DNA of 64,000 nt from CAWCPR01 sp963797475 (lineage in GTDB: Bacteria > Chloroflexota > Anaerolineae > Anaerolineales > UBA4823). Made by a program: the position numbers and the translations under genes. Shown in pieces: positions 8,974 to 16,624 of this stretch (its first letter is position 1; each line of letters starts with the position of its first letter). The notes beneath the pieces are model-generated. The model was not told the DNA's origin. It did not search any database and saw nothing but the letters and a program-made list of their open reading frames with translations. Where the stretch lies: positions 330,740 to 394,739 of the forward strand of contig CAWCPR010000009.1 in assembly GCA_963797475.1 (NCBI GenBank). Reading direction: 5' to 3'.

Positions 8974-10306
8974 AAACCAAACTCCTCTCCGCCTGCCCGC
9001 CAGGTTCGGCCTCGAGTTCGTTTTTCGAGTGGATATAAGCCGCGGTTTCAGCAGCCGCCGCGCTGGCGGTCAGGATCGAATCGACGATATCCATTGGACC
9101 GCTGGCGCAGCCAGCGCTGAAAACGCCCGGCAGCGTGGTCATGGTGGGTGAGAGGTTGAATTGTGGAAGCTCGACAAAGCCATCCTCAGCGATTTGCACC
9201 CCCAGGATAGCTTCCGGATTCCAGCCCGGCAGCATCCCTTCGGAGAGCACCACCAGGTCGTGAGCGCGCTCGACCAGGCTCGAATTTTCGTCGATCAGCT
9301 CCACACGCACCACCGGATTCTGGTCGCCATCCTGGCTGATACGCGCCACTTTGCCTTTGACGAATTCGATGCCCATGGCTTTTGCGTTCTGGTAAAACTG
9401 CTCGTAACCTTTGCCAAAGGTACGGATATCCATGTAGTAAATGGTGATCTCCGCCAGAGGCAGTGCGCCGGAAAGCAGCATGGCTTGCTTGATGGCGTAC
9501 ATGCAGCAAACTCGCGAGCAATAAGGCACCCCAAGGGTATGATCGCGGGAGCCTGCACACTGCACGTAGGCGATGGACTCGGGTTGTTTGCCATCTGAAG
9601 GGCGCAGCACCCGACCATAAGGACCGGTCGGCGCCAGCAAGCGCTCCATCATCAGGCCGTCGATCACGTTGGGTATTTTCCCGGCCCCATATTGCTGCTT
9701 GGCGTCGTAGGGGGTCGGCTGGTACCCGCACGCCAGGACGATCGTCCTGGCTTCAATTTCCAGGCGTTCTGGCTGTTGGTTGAAGTCGATCGCATCCGCG
9801 GGACAAACCTTAAGGCACTTCCCACAAAAGAGGCAGTAGTCGATATCGACCAGGGCTTTTTGTGGGACGGCGGTGGCAAAGGGGACATAGATCACCCGGT
9901 GCGCGCTGCGGCCGAACTCATTTTCCAGGTCCGGCAAATCCAGAGGGCAGGCCAGCTCACAGGAACGGCAGCCGGTGCAGTCTTCCTCGCGAATGTAGCG
10001 CGGTTTCATAAGCACCTCGGCCGTGAAGCCGGCTTCGCCGGGGGTTATGGATTGAATTTCGCTATAAGCCAATAGCTGGATGTTTTCATGATGGGCCACA
10101 GCCGACATCTTGGGGGTGGTGATGCAACTGCAGCAATCCAGCGTCGGGAACACCTTGCTTAAACCGATCATCTTTCCGCCGATGCTTGGCTCTTTCTCAA
10201 CCAATGCTACCTGGTAGCCTTGGTCAGCCAGATCTAACGATGCTTGCATACCGGCAATGCCGCCGCCAATGACCAGGGTATCCACGTTTAGTGTATTTGA
10301 ACCCAT
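8966..10306 (-). CDS. HdrA/QmoA-like FAD iron-sulfur protein
   Basis: 446 residues, the length of QmoA. It begins with an FAD motif (LVIGGGIAGMQASLD, 11-25), then the HdrA-family LDCCSC segment (57-61) and two complete ferredoxin motifs (Cys 110/113/116/120 and 158/161/164/168). Family sequence FSAGCASGPMDIVDS lies near the C-terminus. Unlike its 696-residue neighbour it keeps all insert cluster ligands and lacks the N-terminal and C-terminal extensions. A strong SD lies in AGAGGAGCAAGGA. It is inferred to form a Qmo-like complex with the neighbouring HdrA and QmoC-like proteins. Confidence 0.9.
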   Translation of the reverse strand: MGSNTLNVDTLVIGGGIAGMQASLDLADQGYQVALVEKEPSIGGKMIGLSKVFPTLDCCSCITTPKMSAVAHHENIQLLAYSEIQSITPGEAGFTAEVLMKPRYIREEDCTGCRSCELACPLDLPDLENEFGRSAHRVIYVPFATAVPQKALVDIDYCLFCGKCLKVCPADAIDFNQQPERLEIEARTIVLACGYQPTPYDAKQQYGAGKIPNVIDGLMMERLLAPTGPYGRVLRPSDGKQPESIAYVQCAGSRDHTLGVPYCSRVCCMYAIKQAMLLSGALPLAEITIYYMDIRTFGKGYEQFYQNAKAMGIEFVKGKVARISQDGDQNPVVRVELIDENSSLVERAHDLVVLSEGMLPGWNPEAILGVQIAEDGFVELPQFNLSPTMTTLPGVFSAGCASGPMDIVDSILTASAAAAETAAYIHSKNELEAEPGGQAERSLVYA

Positions 10307-10324
10307 TCCTTGCTCCTCTGAGGC

Positions 10325-10777
10325 CTAGGCTGGCGAAGCTGATACCTGCATTCCAGTTACGTCAGGCGCAGGGCGCTGCACCAACCCAATTTCCGCGAGT
10401 GTCGCATTCATGCGCTGAATTTCGTTCAGAAATGGGCGTACGCATACCGTACAGATGGCAGCCAGGCGCAGGCGGCGGGGATCTAGACCGCGCGCTTTCA
10501 TCAAGACATAGGTGCGGTTAATGATCTCCGCCGTTCGTTCGGACTCACCTTTGTAGGGACTATCCGTTCCGCTGTACATCACCAGGATGGCGTCAATGCC
10601 GCTCTCAAAGGCGTGCAGGTAGAAACTCTCCGGGAAAATGGCCGCGCTTCTAACTGGCAAAATGTACGTATTGGGTGAATATTCCAGGTGGGATTGCCCG
10701 GCCGCGTCGGCTCCCCGGTATCCGCCGGATAACGTTGCCAGGATCAGGATTTTGGGATTCCGACCGTTGACGCCCAT
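10325..10777 (-). CDS. MvhD-like (hydrogenase delta subunit family) protein lacking cluster cysteines
   Basis: 150 residues that align by eye with MvhD: GGYRGADAAG in place of the usual CxYAGADLAG, an LEYSPNTYILPVR segment, HAFESGIDAILVM and RGLDPRRLRLAAI. The conserved cysteines of the MvhD cluster (CNWC, CSG, GCHxGDCHY) are all replaced; the last becomes YSGTDSPY. A new CTVC pair appears near residues 109-112, where the family normally has ISASEG. MvhD normally passes electrons to HdrA through its cluster, so this copy is either structural or uses the new CxxC as a thiol pair, perhaps for persulfide transfer. It sits two bases after tusA. Confidence 0.78.
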   Translation of the reverse strand: MGVNGRNPKILILATLSGGYRGADAAGQSHLEYSPNTYILPVRSAAIFPESFYLHAFESGIDAILVMYSGTDSPYKGESERTAEIINRTYVLMKARGLDPRRLRLAAICTVCVRPFLNEIQRMNATLAEIGLVQRPAPDVTGMQVSASPA

Positions 10778-10779
10778 AA

Positions 10780-11040
10780 CTATTTCATGCGGCGGATAAA
10801 GAGGCGGTCATAACCATCCGCGGCGATGGCCCCAAGGAATTCGTGGCCAACTTTCTGGCACCAGCGCGGCATATCATTCTTGGTGTTTGGATCCCCCGAC
10901 CAGATCTCCAACACCTCGTTCACCTTGACCGCCCCAATGCTCTTCTTTGCCTCCAACAGCGGGCCAGGGCAAGCCATTGCACGGGCGTCTACAACCTTCA
11001 CAGGCTGGATCGTGGTTGGGTCGAACGTCATTGTCGTCAT
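10780..11040 (-). CDS. tusA: TusA family sulfur carrier protein
   Basis: 86 residues with the TusA signature DARAMACPGPLLEAKKSI (CPxP active cysteine near residue 24), a following strand VLEIWSGDPNTKNDMPRW and the C-terminal family segment. TusA carries sulfane sulfur as a cysteine persulfide to DsrE-type partners or Hdr-like complexes. GGAGAAATCTC precedes the ATG. Its position at the head of the structural genes suggests it delivers sulfur to, or receives it from, the Hdr/Qmo-like complex. Confidence 0.92.
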   Translation of the reverse strand: MTTMTFDPTTIQPVKVVDARAMACPGPLLEAKKSIGAVKVNEVLEIWSGDPNTKNDMPRWCQKVGHEFLGAIAADGYDRLFIRRMK

Positions 11041-11113
11041 GAGATTTCTCCTAAAACTATTCTTTGGGTATGAGAGTTTCCGAACGCTCTCTGGGTATGG
11101 TTATCCAATTTTT

Positions 11114-11425
11114 CTAGCGCGCCTCAGGAAACAACTCTTGATGGAGAGGCAAGCAGCGCTGGATGGCTTCATCATCCGCAATGCGGTAGTAGATCGTCTG
11201 CGCCTCCCGGCGTGCGGATAGGAGGCCCTTGTCTAACATCAGGTGCAGGTGCTGGGATGTATTTTGCAAAGACGCCTCCGCAACCGCAGCAATTTCACCC
11301 ACCGATAATTCACCCTCTTCCAGGGCCCATAAGATCTGCAGGCGGGTGGCATTACTGAAGACTCGATGCAGCTCAGCTTGCTGGATTGCCAGTTCTTTCA
11401 GGTCCGATTTTATTTCAGGGATCAT
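11114..11425 (-). CDS. ArsR/SmtB family repressor of the sulfur-relay operon
   Basis: About 103 residues. ArsR winged helix: FSNATRLQILWALEEGELS, then VAEASLQNTSQHLHLM (recognition helix) and GLLSARREAQTIYYRIAD (wing). ATG at 11425 is preferred; a GTG at 11428 is also in frame. No CxC/ELCVCDL metal motif is seen. The only cysteine is in the late segment AIQRCLPLHQ, which could sense sulfide or persulfide but is not diagnostic. It is the first gene of the operon (73 bases to tusA). A half-site of the upstream palindrome overlaps its start, suggesting autoregulation. Confidence 0.88.
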   Translation of the reverse strand: MIPEIKSDLKELAIQQAELHRVFSNATRLQILWALEEGELSVGEIAAVAEASLQNTSQHLHLMLDKGLLSARREAQTIYYRIADDEAIQRCLPLHQELFPEAR

Positions 11426-11506
11426 CACTATTAAATGCCTGACTGTATATTCATGAACGCGCTTAATTAATCATCGACTTAACTATATCCATGAAAGGCG
11501 CAGACG

Positions 11507-11534
11507 AATAGTGACAATTGTCACAATCACTATT
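11507..11534. promoter_or_regulatory. nested palindromic operator upstream of arsR
   Basis: GTGACAATTGTCAC (11511-11524) is a perfect 14-bp palindrome. A second inverted repeat, AATAGTGA (11507-11514) and TCACTATT (11527-11534), surrounds and overlaps it. A third TCACTATT occurs at 11425-11432 over the arsR start codon. This is the form expected for a dimeric ArsR-type repressor site. No convincing -35/-10 pair was assigned. Confidence 0.65.
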
Positions 11535-11643
11535 GGTTTTTTCTATGTGGGGCTATAGATATTTTCGATAGGCATTGAGCTGTCCGGAAGATTTATGCCT
11601 TAATTTCCATCTATCCACCCCCAACCAGCCTGGCGGGCAACAA

Positions 11644-11675
11644 CGGACCCACCCCGATTTACCGGGATGGGTCCG
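11644..11675 (-). terminator. strong hairpin after the tryptophan-rich gene
   Basis: Thirteen-base arms 11644-11656 and 11663-11675 surround a 6-base loop. The single mismatch becomes a G-U pair in minus-strand RNA, which assigns it to the gene ending at 11729. There is no clear U-tract, so it may act as a terminator or an mRNA 3'-end stabiliser. The rest of 11429-11728 holds only the operator and AT-rich sequence. Confidence 0.55.
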
Positions 11676-11728
11676 AGAATGCTAACCGTCTTGTTCTACG
11701 AGTCGCGCGTTTCTGGGAACTGCGCCGC

Positions 11729-13885
11729 TCAACAAACGCCTACGCCCAGGGTATATTCGGTCAGGTTGCCGTAAGCGTAATTGTGCTCGCAGTTATACAC
11801 GATCCCGGTTTGCCCGCCCACGATGGTGCGCTTCCAGCCGCGCAGCTCGAGCTGGTAGCAGCAGGGCTCGGGGAAAGCCTGGCTGACCGGGACAGTCAGC
11901 CGGAAGCTGCCGCCATACCAGTGCGGTGCGACGGCTCCCTGACCCAAGGCCTGACCGTAAGTCGGGCCGTAAGGGGTGCCCACGATGATAGGCGCCAACA
12001 CCGACCCGGGCTGGTTGAGCAGGTCCACGCTCAGGTTGAGCCCGTAGGTAGCGATCAATGTGTATACCGCCAGGTGCCCATCTGGATCGGTGACCGAGAA
12101 ATCGATCTCCAGGTTACCCTCATTGGCGTCGATCGTGTCGCACGGCTGCACCAGGGTGCCATTGATGCGCACTGCATCGATAGAAGTATCGGGTTCGACC
12201 GTGCAGATATGCACGCCGCCGCAGTTGTGCGAGGCCGGGTGCGTCAACGCGTCGATCACCCGGTTATCCAGCGTCAGCACCAGCTCATTATCTTTCTCAG
12301 TGCCGCAAACCGGCAGGACGCGCGGGTTAATCAACCCGCCGCCGCTAATCTGCCAGCCGACGACGTGGAATTGGTAAGTGCCGTCCGGAAACTTGGTTGT
12401 ATCCAGGGGCACGACCAGCTCGCGGTTGGCGATCCAGAAACGAGTGGCGTTCCAGCCCGCCAGACCGCCGGTGGATTCGAAGTGCTCGCGGCTCTCCACA
12501 ACATTGTGCCCGGAAATGGAAGTAAACGGGAAGGGCACGTCGCCGGTCGTAAAGCCGGGCGTTTCCAGCCAGCGTCGCTTGAAGTCCTGGGCTGCGCCTG
12601 GCGGGAGCGGCCCCCACGAGCCGCCGGAGAAGTACTCGATCTCGTAGTAGTCTACGTTCAGCATGTCGCCGAAGTTCTTCTCGATCGGGATAGTGCCGGC
12701 GTAGGGCCGGTCGCCGTTGTATGCTGCTGTGCCGGGGAGCACCGCGCCGGGGTTGAAATAGCCGGCAGGCGCCACCGGAGCGCCGGGATTTCCACCGATC
12801 TCGTTGATCGGGTCGCCGCACACCTGGGAGATGACGATGCATTCGCCATCCGGGCAGCAGTGCGGGTCCGGGCAGCCGGGAATACAGCAAGCTTCGCTAT
12901 TGGCGATCAGGGTCACGTTGAGCAGGGTCGGGATGTTCCAGCGCGTGTCCGTGATGCCTTCGTCGTAAATGACAGTTCCAGGGGTGATGCAGTCCTGGGT
13001 CACGCGAAAGATAATGTCGGGCGCGCAGTCCCACCAGGGGCCCCACGGCCACCAGGGCCAGATGCGCAGGCGCTCCAGCTCTGGGCTGGCGGGCAGTTTC
13101 TGCAGCAGCTTCTCGCGGATCCCTTCCAGGCGGTTGACGTCTTCCGGGCCCAGGGGCCGGTCCAGATTCAAGCCTTCCTGGACCAGGAGCTCTTTAAACA
13201 CCGACAGGCTGGGCTGGTTGCCCGTCACCGGCGACAGGCGTACATCCGGGCTTTGCTTCAATACCGGACCAACTTTTGCCGCGATGTCTGGGTCCAATCT
13301 CCAGACGCGCAGCAGCCACCACCACCAGGGCCACCAACCGCAGCACCAGCGGAACTTGATTTCAAATGCGCCGGTGAGGTCGGTCGTGGCGCAGCCCACG
13401 AGCTGGGTGCTGGACCAGATGAACCACCAGTCCACATCATAGGCGCAAACTTTCGCGCCGGGAGCCGGGCTGCCATCCGGGCATAACACCCGGCCGCGGA
13501 TGGTGAATGTGCGGCACCAATACAGCCACCAGTACCAAAAATAGGAAGAGATCCCCAAAGGCGCCAGGCTGAGCGCGGGCTTATCTCCCCACTGGCGCGA
13601 GCTCACCTCCAGGCTGAGAGTCTGCATCCCGCGCAGCTCCTCGGCGGTAGCGTCCGCGGGTCCTACACGCAATGTCAGTGCGCCGGGGTTGCTGGCAAAC
13701 GTAAAAACGGCCGAGCCCTTGCCGTCCTTGGACAGACGGATGGCCTGTTCGACCGGCAGCCCGTCGCAGGGATAGACAACCGCTTTTAACTGCTGAGCGT
13801 TTGGATCAAAGTCTTCGATGCCGCTCGCATCGAATGGGACCTCCAGACGAAAATTCTTCTTGTCCCGTGGTTCTTTATCGGCCAT
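11729..13885 (-). CDS. tryptophan- and cysteine-rich protein with carboxypeptidase-regulatory-like domain
   Basis: 718 residues from ATG 13885; AAGGAG is six bases upstream of it, whereas the in-frame ATG at 13891 abuts the SD. A transthyretin-like (CarboxypepD_reg) segment starts at FTIRGRVLCPDGSPAPGAKV. Three extreme Trp clusters lie near residues 116-124 (YFWYWWLYW), 179-195 (RWCCGWWPWWWWLLRVW) and 276-287 (IWPWWPWGPWW). A Cys-rich stretch (CCIPGCPDPHCCPDGEC) follows near 350, then a long beta-rich C-terminus. No signal peptide or membrane anchor is evident. I recognise no characterised homologue. It could be a structural shell, adhesion or carbohydrate-binding protein. Confidence 0.85.
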   Translation of the reverse strand: MADKEPRDKKNFRLEVPFDASGIEDFDPNAQQLKAVVYPCDGLPVEQAIRLSKDGKGSAVFTFASNPGALTLRVGPADATAEELRGMQTLSLEVSSRQWGDKPALSLAPLGISSYFWYWWLYWCRTFTIRGRVLCPDGSPAPGAKVCAYDVDWWFIWSSTQLVGCATTDLTGAFEIKFRWCCGWWPWWWWLLRVWRLDPDIAAKVGPVLKQSPDVRLSPVTGNQPSLSVFKELLVQEGLNLDRPLGPEDVNRLEGIREKLLQKLPASPELERLRIWPWWPWGPWWDCAPDIIFRVTQDCITPGTVIYDEGITDTRWNIPTLLNVTLIANSEACCIPGCPDPHCCPDGECIVISQVCGDPINEIGGNPGAPVAPAGYFNPGAVLPGTAAYNGDRPYAGTIPIEKNFGDMLNVDYYEIEYFSGGSWGPLPPGAAQDFKRRWLETPGFTTGDVPFPFTSISGHNVVESREHFESTGGLAGWNATRFWIANRELVVPLDTTKFPDGTYQFHVVGWQISGGGLINPRVLPVCGTEKDNELVLTLDNRVIDALTHPASHNCGGVHICTVEPDTSIDAVRINGTLVQPCDTIDANEGNLEIDFSVTDPDGHLAVYTLIATYGLNLSVDLLNQPGSVLAPIIVGTPYGPTYGQALGQGAVAPHWYGGSFRLTVPVSQAFPEPCCYQLELRGWKRTIVGGQTGIVYNCEHNYAYGNLTEYTLGVGVC

Positions 13886-13921
13886 AATCATCTCCTTAAA
13901 CTAAATATAGCCTTCTTATAT

Positions 13922-14028
13922 GATGAATCTCTATTCATCCTTACGCGTGGTGCGCCACAAGCGCCCGACACTATTTTGATGAATCTCTATTCATCATTTT
14001 GTGTGGTGCGCCACAAGCGCCCAACACT
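13922..14028. repeat. two tandem copies of a 51-bp structured dispersed repeat
   Basis: Copies at 13922-13972 and 13978-14028 are 56 bases apart. Each has an inverted repeat (GATGAAT-ctct-ATTCATC) followed by a second hairpin in which GCGC pairs with GCGC around CACAA, with flanking GG/CC and, in copy 2, GTGT/ACAC pairs. Further copies are at 26852 and 45427. In minus-strand orientation the pair lies about 40 bases upstream of the tryptophan-rich gene. The remaining gap up to 14268 shows no supported gene. Confidence 0.85.
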
Positions 14029-14268
14029 TTTATCGCGTGAGAAGGTGAAAATACAGGATAGCTTGTTCCGAAAATTCGCAAAGTTCCTTTTGCCTCCCTG
14101 GGATCAATTTGGTACGGATTGAACCAATACCCCCCGTTAGCCATTCGTACTGCATGAGGTTAGCACACAGCGTGCAAAAAACTCGCAAATATGATAAAAA
14201 GGGTATTAATAATGGATTAGCGCTCAACTCATACAAGAGCCGCTAAGGGTAAAATTGAATGGTTGCTT

Positions 14269-15012
14269 ATGCTTAAAATCTACTTATTCGGTCCGCTACA
14301 GTTAGAGAACGATACTGACGCTTTGCCGCCGTTCGCCACCCTGAAAGCCGCCAGCCTGTTCGGCTACTTGTTGGCGCATGCAGGCAAAGATCTGCGCCGG
14401 GATTCGGTCGCCGAGATGCTCTGGCCCGATCGACCGGTATCCAATGCCCGTCGCAGCCTGCACACTGCCTTGTGGCATATCCGGCGTATCTTTCGCAAAG
14501 GCGGCTTAGAGCCAGGCGATTTCCTGGAGACCTCCGGGAATTTTATCGGATGGTTCCCGAACCAGGAGTTGTGGTCCGATCTGGAAGAATTCAATGCAGC
14601 CTGCCGGTCCGGCTTGCCAGAGCGGTTGTGCAGGGCAATCAATTTGTACCGGGGGCCATTCCTGGAAAACCTGTACGACGAATGGTGTGAAGAGGAGCGC
14701 AACCGGCTGGAGGAAGAATATATCCAGGCCCTGTCTCGCTGGCAGCAGGTTTGCATCGAAAGGGGCGATTTTACGGATGCTCTCGAAGCTGCGCTCAAGC
14801 TGTTAAAAACTGACCCGCTGAGCGAAGAGGCCCGGCGGGCCGCCATGCTGTCTCTTTACCAGTTGGGGCACCGGCGCCGTTCAATCGAGCAATACCTGGA
14901 GTGCGAGCGGCTGCTCAGCTCGGAGCTGAATATCCAGCCTTCTCAAGAGACCCGGGCGCTTTTTAAAGACATCGTGGACGAATCTCTTGAGAGGCGGGCA
15001 GGAGAGGTTTAG
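14269..15012 (+). CDS. SARP/BTAD-type transcriptional activator
   Basis: 247 residues. An OmpR-like winged helix (1-95: MLKIYLFGPLQLEN, then DSVAEMLWPDRPVSNARRSL and LHTALWHIRRIF) is followed by a bacterial transcriptional activator domain of TPR-like helices (100-240: WSDLEEFNAAC, then DFTDALEAALKLLKTDPLSE). SARP/AfsR-type regulators are common in Actinobacteria and Chloroflexota. ATG 14269 is preferred over an in-frame TTG at 14263; no strong SD is seen. It is followed after one base by the S2P-like membrane gene and is translationally coupled to it. Confidence 0.88.
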   Translation: MLKIYLFGPLQLENDTDALPPFATLKAASLFGYLLAHAGKDLRRDSVAEMLWPDRPVSNARRSLHTALWHIRRIFRKGGLEPGDFLETSGNFIGWFPNQELWSDLEEFNAACRSGLPERLCRAINLYRGPFLENLYDEWCEEERNRLEEEYIQALSRWQQVCIERGDFTDALEAALKLLKTDPLSEEARRAAMLSLYQLGHRRRSIEQYLECERLLSSELNIQPSQETRALFKDIVDESLERRAGEV

Positions 15013-15013
15013 G

Positions 15014-15541
15014 ATGAGGCGGAGCTTCAAACTGGGCAGGCTGGCGAACCTTGAAGTGAGCGCAGAGCCTTCAGCCGTATTCGGGACGCTGCTACTGTGG
15101 GGGCTGTTTAGCGGGGCGGGGTCAGTATGGCTGCATCTTTCGCCCGGGAAGGCCGCGGCCCTCGGCCTGCTGCTGGCGGCGCTGCACTGGGGGGCGGCGT
15201 TCCTACACCAATTTGGGCACGCCTGGGCAGCCAGGCGTACAGGTTATCCCATGCAGGGTGTGCGCCTGTGGATCGTTCTGGACGCCTCGGTCTACCCCTC
15301 GGATGAACCCGCCCTGCCGGCTCAACTGCATATTCGCCGGGCATTGGGTGGCCCGGTCGCCAGCCTGTTATCCAGCCTGTCCTTTGCAATTCTGGCTCTG
15401 GGGCTGCGCCTGCTGGGCGGCTGGGCCTGGGGGGTATGCCTGTTCCTGGCCCTGGACTGCTTGCTGGTCTTCACTTTGGGTTCACTCCTGCCCTTGGGCT
15501 TTACCGACGGCAGCACGCTGTTAACCTGGTGGGGCAAATAG
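15014..15541 (+). CDS. S2P/M50-like membrane protein without the catalytic glutamate
   Basis: 175 residues with about five membrane helices. Layout follows site-2 protease (M50): HQFGHAWAARRTGYP at 65-79 where active enzymes have HExxH, a GGPVASLLSSL segment at 112-121 like the M50 GPxxN/S loop, and a late FTDGSTLL resembling the third-ligand LDG motif. The codon at the catalytic position is CAA (Gln), so proteolysis is not expected, though the metal-ligand His residues and Asp remain. It starts one base after the SARP gene with GGAGAGG upstream. Possibly a regulatory partner, ligand sensor or scaffold for the SARP protein. Confidence 0.75.
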   Translation: MRRSFKLGRLANLEVSAEPSAVFGTLLLWGLFSGAGSVWLHLSPGKAAALGLLLAALHWGAAFLHQFGHAWAARRTGYPMQGVRLWIVLDASVYPSDEPALPAQLHIRRALGGPVASLLSSLSFAILALGLRLLGGWAWGVCLFLALDCLLVFTLGSLLPLGFTDGSTLLTWWGK

Positions 15542-15580
15542 GTTCACAAAGTTAGATATTTATCCAGTGGAGGGTTTGCG

Positions 15581-16600
15581 ATGAATCACTTCCAACGTTA
15601 CCTGGCGGAGGAATTTGCTGAGGATTTCGAAGAGGGGCGCATTTCCCGGCGGGAGGCATTGAAGCTGATCGCCTCGGTTACAGGCAGCATGCTGTTGGCA
15701 AATTCGATCCTGGCTGGATGCACGCCGCCAGAACTGCCGGAGCCAACCGCCCTCGCCCCGGCTGTTTCATTACCCACAGACACCCCTGAAGTGCCCGACG
15801 CTGCTGCAAATACAGCGACCCCCACGCAGCAGCCAGCGGCGAGCGAGACGCCAAGCGAGACGGCTACACCGGCGGTGAACGCCCAACCTTATGGGACCGT
15901 CGGCCCGGATGACCCCGCACTGGAGGCCGGAAAGGTCGAGTTTCCTGACAGCGGAGCGAACTTGCAAGCTTACCTGGCCCGGCCAAAGGGCGATGGCTCC
16001 TTCCCGGTCGTGTTGGTCTGCCACGAGAACCGCGGCCTGACAGAGCACATCCAGGATGTAACCCGCAGGTTGGCGAAAGCCGGTTACGTGGCCCTGGCCG
16101 TCGACCTGCTCTCCCGCCAGGGAGGCACCGCTGCGCTGAGCTCCGACCAGGTGCCGGGCGCCTTGAGCAGCGCGCCATCCGGCCAGTTCGTCCAGGATTT
16201 CTACAGCGGCTGGCGTTACCTGCAAGGGCAGCCCTTCTCTCAGGCCGGCCGGCTGGGGATGGTCGGGTTTTGCTTCGGCGGCGGGGTGACCTGGCTGGTC
16301 GCCACCCAGATGCCAGAGCTAAAAGCCGCCGTGCCTTTCTACGGACCGAACCCCCCGCTGGGAGACGTACCGACTATACAGGCCGCAGTGCTGGCGATCT
16401 ATGGCCAGGACGACACGCGCATCACCCAGGGCTCGACCGCCATCGAAGAAGCCATGCAGCAGAATAACAAAATCTTCGAGAAGGTCATTTACCCCAACGC
16501 CGGCCATGCCTTCTTCAACGACACCGGGGCGCGTTTCAATCCGCAGGCGGCTGAAGACGCCTGGAAGCGGACGCTGGGCTGGTTTGGAAAATACGTATAA
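15581..16600 (+). CDS. lipoprotein dienelactone hydrolase family protein
   Basis: 339 residues. The N-terminus has a twin-arginine-like SRREALKL motif, a hydrophobic helix and a lipobox (SILAGC, Cys 47), so export and membrane anchoring are likely. A Thr/Pro/Ala-rich linker (50-105) precedes the alpha/beta hydrolase domain. Nucleophile Cys 231 in GFCFGG, Asp 278 in YGQDDTR and His 309 in NAGHAFFND form the dienelactone-hydrolase triad. GGAGGG lies six bases before the ATG. The natural substrate is unknown; the family cleaves lactones and esters. Confidence 0.92.
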   Translation: MNHFQRYLAEEFAEDFEEGRISRREALKLIASVTGSMLLANSILAGCTPPELPEPTALAPAVSLPTDTPEVPDAAANTATPTQQPAASETPSETATPAVNAQPYGTVGPDDPALEAGKVEFPDSGANLQAYLARPKGDGSFPVVLVCHENRGLTEHIQDVTRRLAKAGYVALAVDLLSRQGGTAALSSDQVPGALSSAPSGQFVQDFYSGWRYLQGQPFSQAGRLGMVGFCFGGGVTWLVATQMPELKAAVPFYGPNPPLGDVPTIQAAVLAIYGQDDTRITQGSTAIEEAMQQNNKIFEKVIYPNAGHAFFNDTGARFNPQAAEDAWKRTLGWFGKYV

Positions 16601-16624
16601 AGAAGGGAAAAACCGGACGGTACG

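Noticed and set aside
11783..13486. 567-residue plus-strand frame opposite the tryptophan-rich gene
   Set aside because: Long only because of GC-rich codon use on the other strand; the minus-strand product has a proper SD and domain.
14030..14236. 68-residue minus-strand open frame between the repeats and the SARP gene
   Set aside because: No SD, no recognisable domain, and it overlaps the likely promoter region of the SARP gene.
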